Assembly (NCBI GenBank): GCA_903831165.1
Contig: CAIKWV010000119.1
Span: 1 to 6,739 of the forward strand
DNA from: an uncultured cyanobacterium
GTDB lineage: Bacteria; Cyanobacteriota; Cyanobacteriia; PCC-6307; Cyanobiaceae
DNA length: 6,739 bases
Reading direction: 5' to 3'
Of this stretch, positions 5,751 through 6,739 are shown piece after piece. The first letter of the stretch is position 1; each line of letters starts with the position of its first letter. The notes beneath the pieces were generated by a model. It searched no databases, had not been told where the DNA came from, and was given only the letters and a program-made list of their open reading frames with translations. The translations under genes and the position numbers were made by a program.

Positions 5751-6739
5751 TCTACGCCTGCATCAGCAGCCACGGCTTCGGCCACGGCTCCCGCAGCGTG
5801 GCGGTGCTGCAGCAGTTGGCCCGGCTCAGGCCCCACTGGCGCCTGGTGCTGTCCACCGCCTTGCCCCTCTCCTTTTTAAAGCTCGCCTTCGGCCATGGGA
5901 ATTTCGAGCGGCGTCCCTGCCGCTGGGATGTGGGAGTGGTGCAGGCCGATGCCCTGGGCGTCGATCCCCAGGCCAGCCTGGAGCAGTTGCAGGCCCTGGA
6001 TGCCCGCCTGCCGGCCCAGATCGAGGCCGAGGTGGACTGGCTGAAACGCCAGGAACTGCCGGTGCTGGTGCTGGGGGATGTGCCGCCGCCCGCGGCCCTG
6101 ATCGCGACGAGGCTGCAGGCGCCACTGGTCTGGCTGGCGAACTTCGGCTGGGATGCCATCTACGGCGCCATGGGCCCCGAGTTGGCCTGCTACGGCCAGG
6201 CGGCCCGGGAGCTGTATGGCCAGGGGGATCTGTTGTTGCGTTGCCCCCTGAATCTGCCGATGGACTGGGGCATTCCGGTGCAGCCGATCGGGATCACCCA
6301 TTCCCAGCCCCGCCCCCTGGATCCGGACCTGCTGGCCCAATTGGCCCTGCCGCCCGAGCGCGATCGCTGCGTGTTGATCAGCTTCGGTGGCCTGGGCCTG
6401 AGCCTGGATCCGGCCCTGCTGGCCCGCTGGCCCGAGCACGTGTTCATCGGCAGCGATCCCGGCCTGGCCCAGGCCGCCAACGCCCGGCTGTTGCCCGAGG
6501 GTCTGCGGCCCCTGGACCTGATGCCCCATGCCGGCCGCCTGATCACCAAGGCCGGCTACAGCAGCTTCTGCGAGGCCTTCAGCCAGGGGGTGGGCATTCA
6601 CCTGGTGGAGCGGCACGGCTTTGCCGAGGCGCCGGTGCTGGCCCTGGCGCTGCAGGACCCTGGCCGCCATCGGTTGCTGAGCCGCAGCCAGCAGGATCAG
6701 GCCGATTTGCAGCTGGATCAACCGCTGCTGGTTGCCCGG
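5744..6739 (+). CDS. GT-B fold glycosyltransferase-like protein, 3' end missing
   Basis: The frame from ATG 5744-5746 is open to the last base, giving 332 codons without a stop. The N-terminus [20 protein letters not shown] has the glycine-rich HGFGHG loop (10-15) found at the start of MurG-like (family 28) glycosyltransferases and of the N-terminal half of plant arabinokinase-like proteins. In the C-terminal half, VLISFGGLGL (210-219) opens the second Rossmann domain. PHAGRLITKAGYSSFCEAF (about 261-279) matches the nucleotide-sugar binding block of that fold (pattern D-x-x-I/V-T-K-x-G-Y-x-T/S-x-x-E-A). It should bind a nucleotide sugar; the acceptor is unknown. No membrane segment is seen. 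The start overlaps the phosphoesterase stop by 7 bases (ATGCTGA), and only a weak Shine-Dalgarno precedes it, which suggests translational coupling. The match to the start of the fold makes this ATG convincing. A family 28-like protein without transferase activity is possible. Confidence 0.8.
   Translation, partial: MLIYACISSHGFGHGSRSVAVLQQLARLRPHWRLVLSTALPLSFLKLAFGHGNFERRPCRWDVGVVQADALGVDPQASLEQLQALDARLPAQIEAEVDWLKRQELPVLVLGDVPPPAALIATRLQAPLVWLANFGWDAIYGAMGPELACYGQAARELYGQGDLLLRCPLNLPMDWGIPVQPIGITHSQPRPLDPDLLAQLALPPERDRCVLISFGGLGLSLDPALLARWPEHVFIGSDPGLAQAANARLLPEGLRPLDLMPHAGRLITKAGYSSFCEAFSQGVGIHLVERHGFAEAPVLALALQDPGRHRLLSRSQQDQADLQLDQPLLVAR
6360..6367. repeat. HIP1 octamer GCGATCGC, copy 2
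   Basis: The second perfect GCGATCGC, within the glycosyltransferase-like gene, in the stretch encoding Glu-Arg-Asp-Arg before the second domain. Confidence 0.75.

Noticed and set aside
5876..6721. Minus-strand open frame of 281 codons opposite the glycosyltransferase-like gene
   Set aside because: Gln/Gly/Ala-rich product from the antisense of Leu and Ala codons; the plus frame has the HGFGHG and nucleotide-sugar motifs.

Overview
The window looks like chromosomal DNA from a cyanobacterium, most likely a high-GC picocyanobacterium of the Cyanobium / freshwater Synechococcus type. This rests on the high GC of most lines (hand counts of sampled lines near 70%), two perfect copies of the cyanobacterial HIP1 octamer GCGATCGC, and a metallophosphoesterase of the kind I recall as restricted to cyanobacteria and plants, next to nadA. 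Genus-level assignment is inference.

Layout. Four genes point left on the minus strand. Reading right to left they are nadA (quinolinate synthase, 4838 to 3873), a ligase-associated beta-CASP DNA exonuclease (3862 to 2786), an ATP-dependent DNA ligase (2789 to 1053) and, after a 162-base gap, the 5' part of an Asn/Tyr-rich metallophosphoesterase that leaves the window at base 1. Two genes point right on the plus strand: a cyanobacterial metallophosphoesterase (4890 to 5750), divergent from nadA across only 51 bases, and a GT-B-type glycosyltransferase-like gene (5744 to the end). The last gene overlaps its upstream neighbour by 7 bases and is cut by the window edge.

How the genes work together. 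The exonuclease and the ligase are two parts of the known bacterial ligase-associated DNA repair cassette. They are tightly coupled: the exonuclease stop overlaps the apparent ligase start. nadA lies 10 bases upstream on the same strand, so NAD biosynthesis and a DNA ligase that does not use NAD probably share a transcript. The helicase and small phosphoesterase (PdeM) that often complete the cassette are not in the window. The two plus-strand genes form a separate, translationally coupled pair.

Main points of interest. (1) The ligase has no ATG, GTG or TTG at the expected position, but it has a CTG 7 bases after a perfect GGAGG, placed exactly where homologues begin. (2) nadA and its divergent neighbour both appear to start at TTG. 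(3) The phosphoesterase at the left edge has much lower GC (about 56% by hand count) and is very rich in Asn and Tyr, unlike its neighbours.
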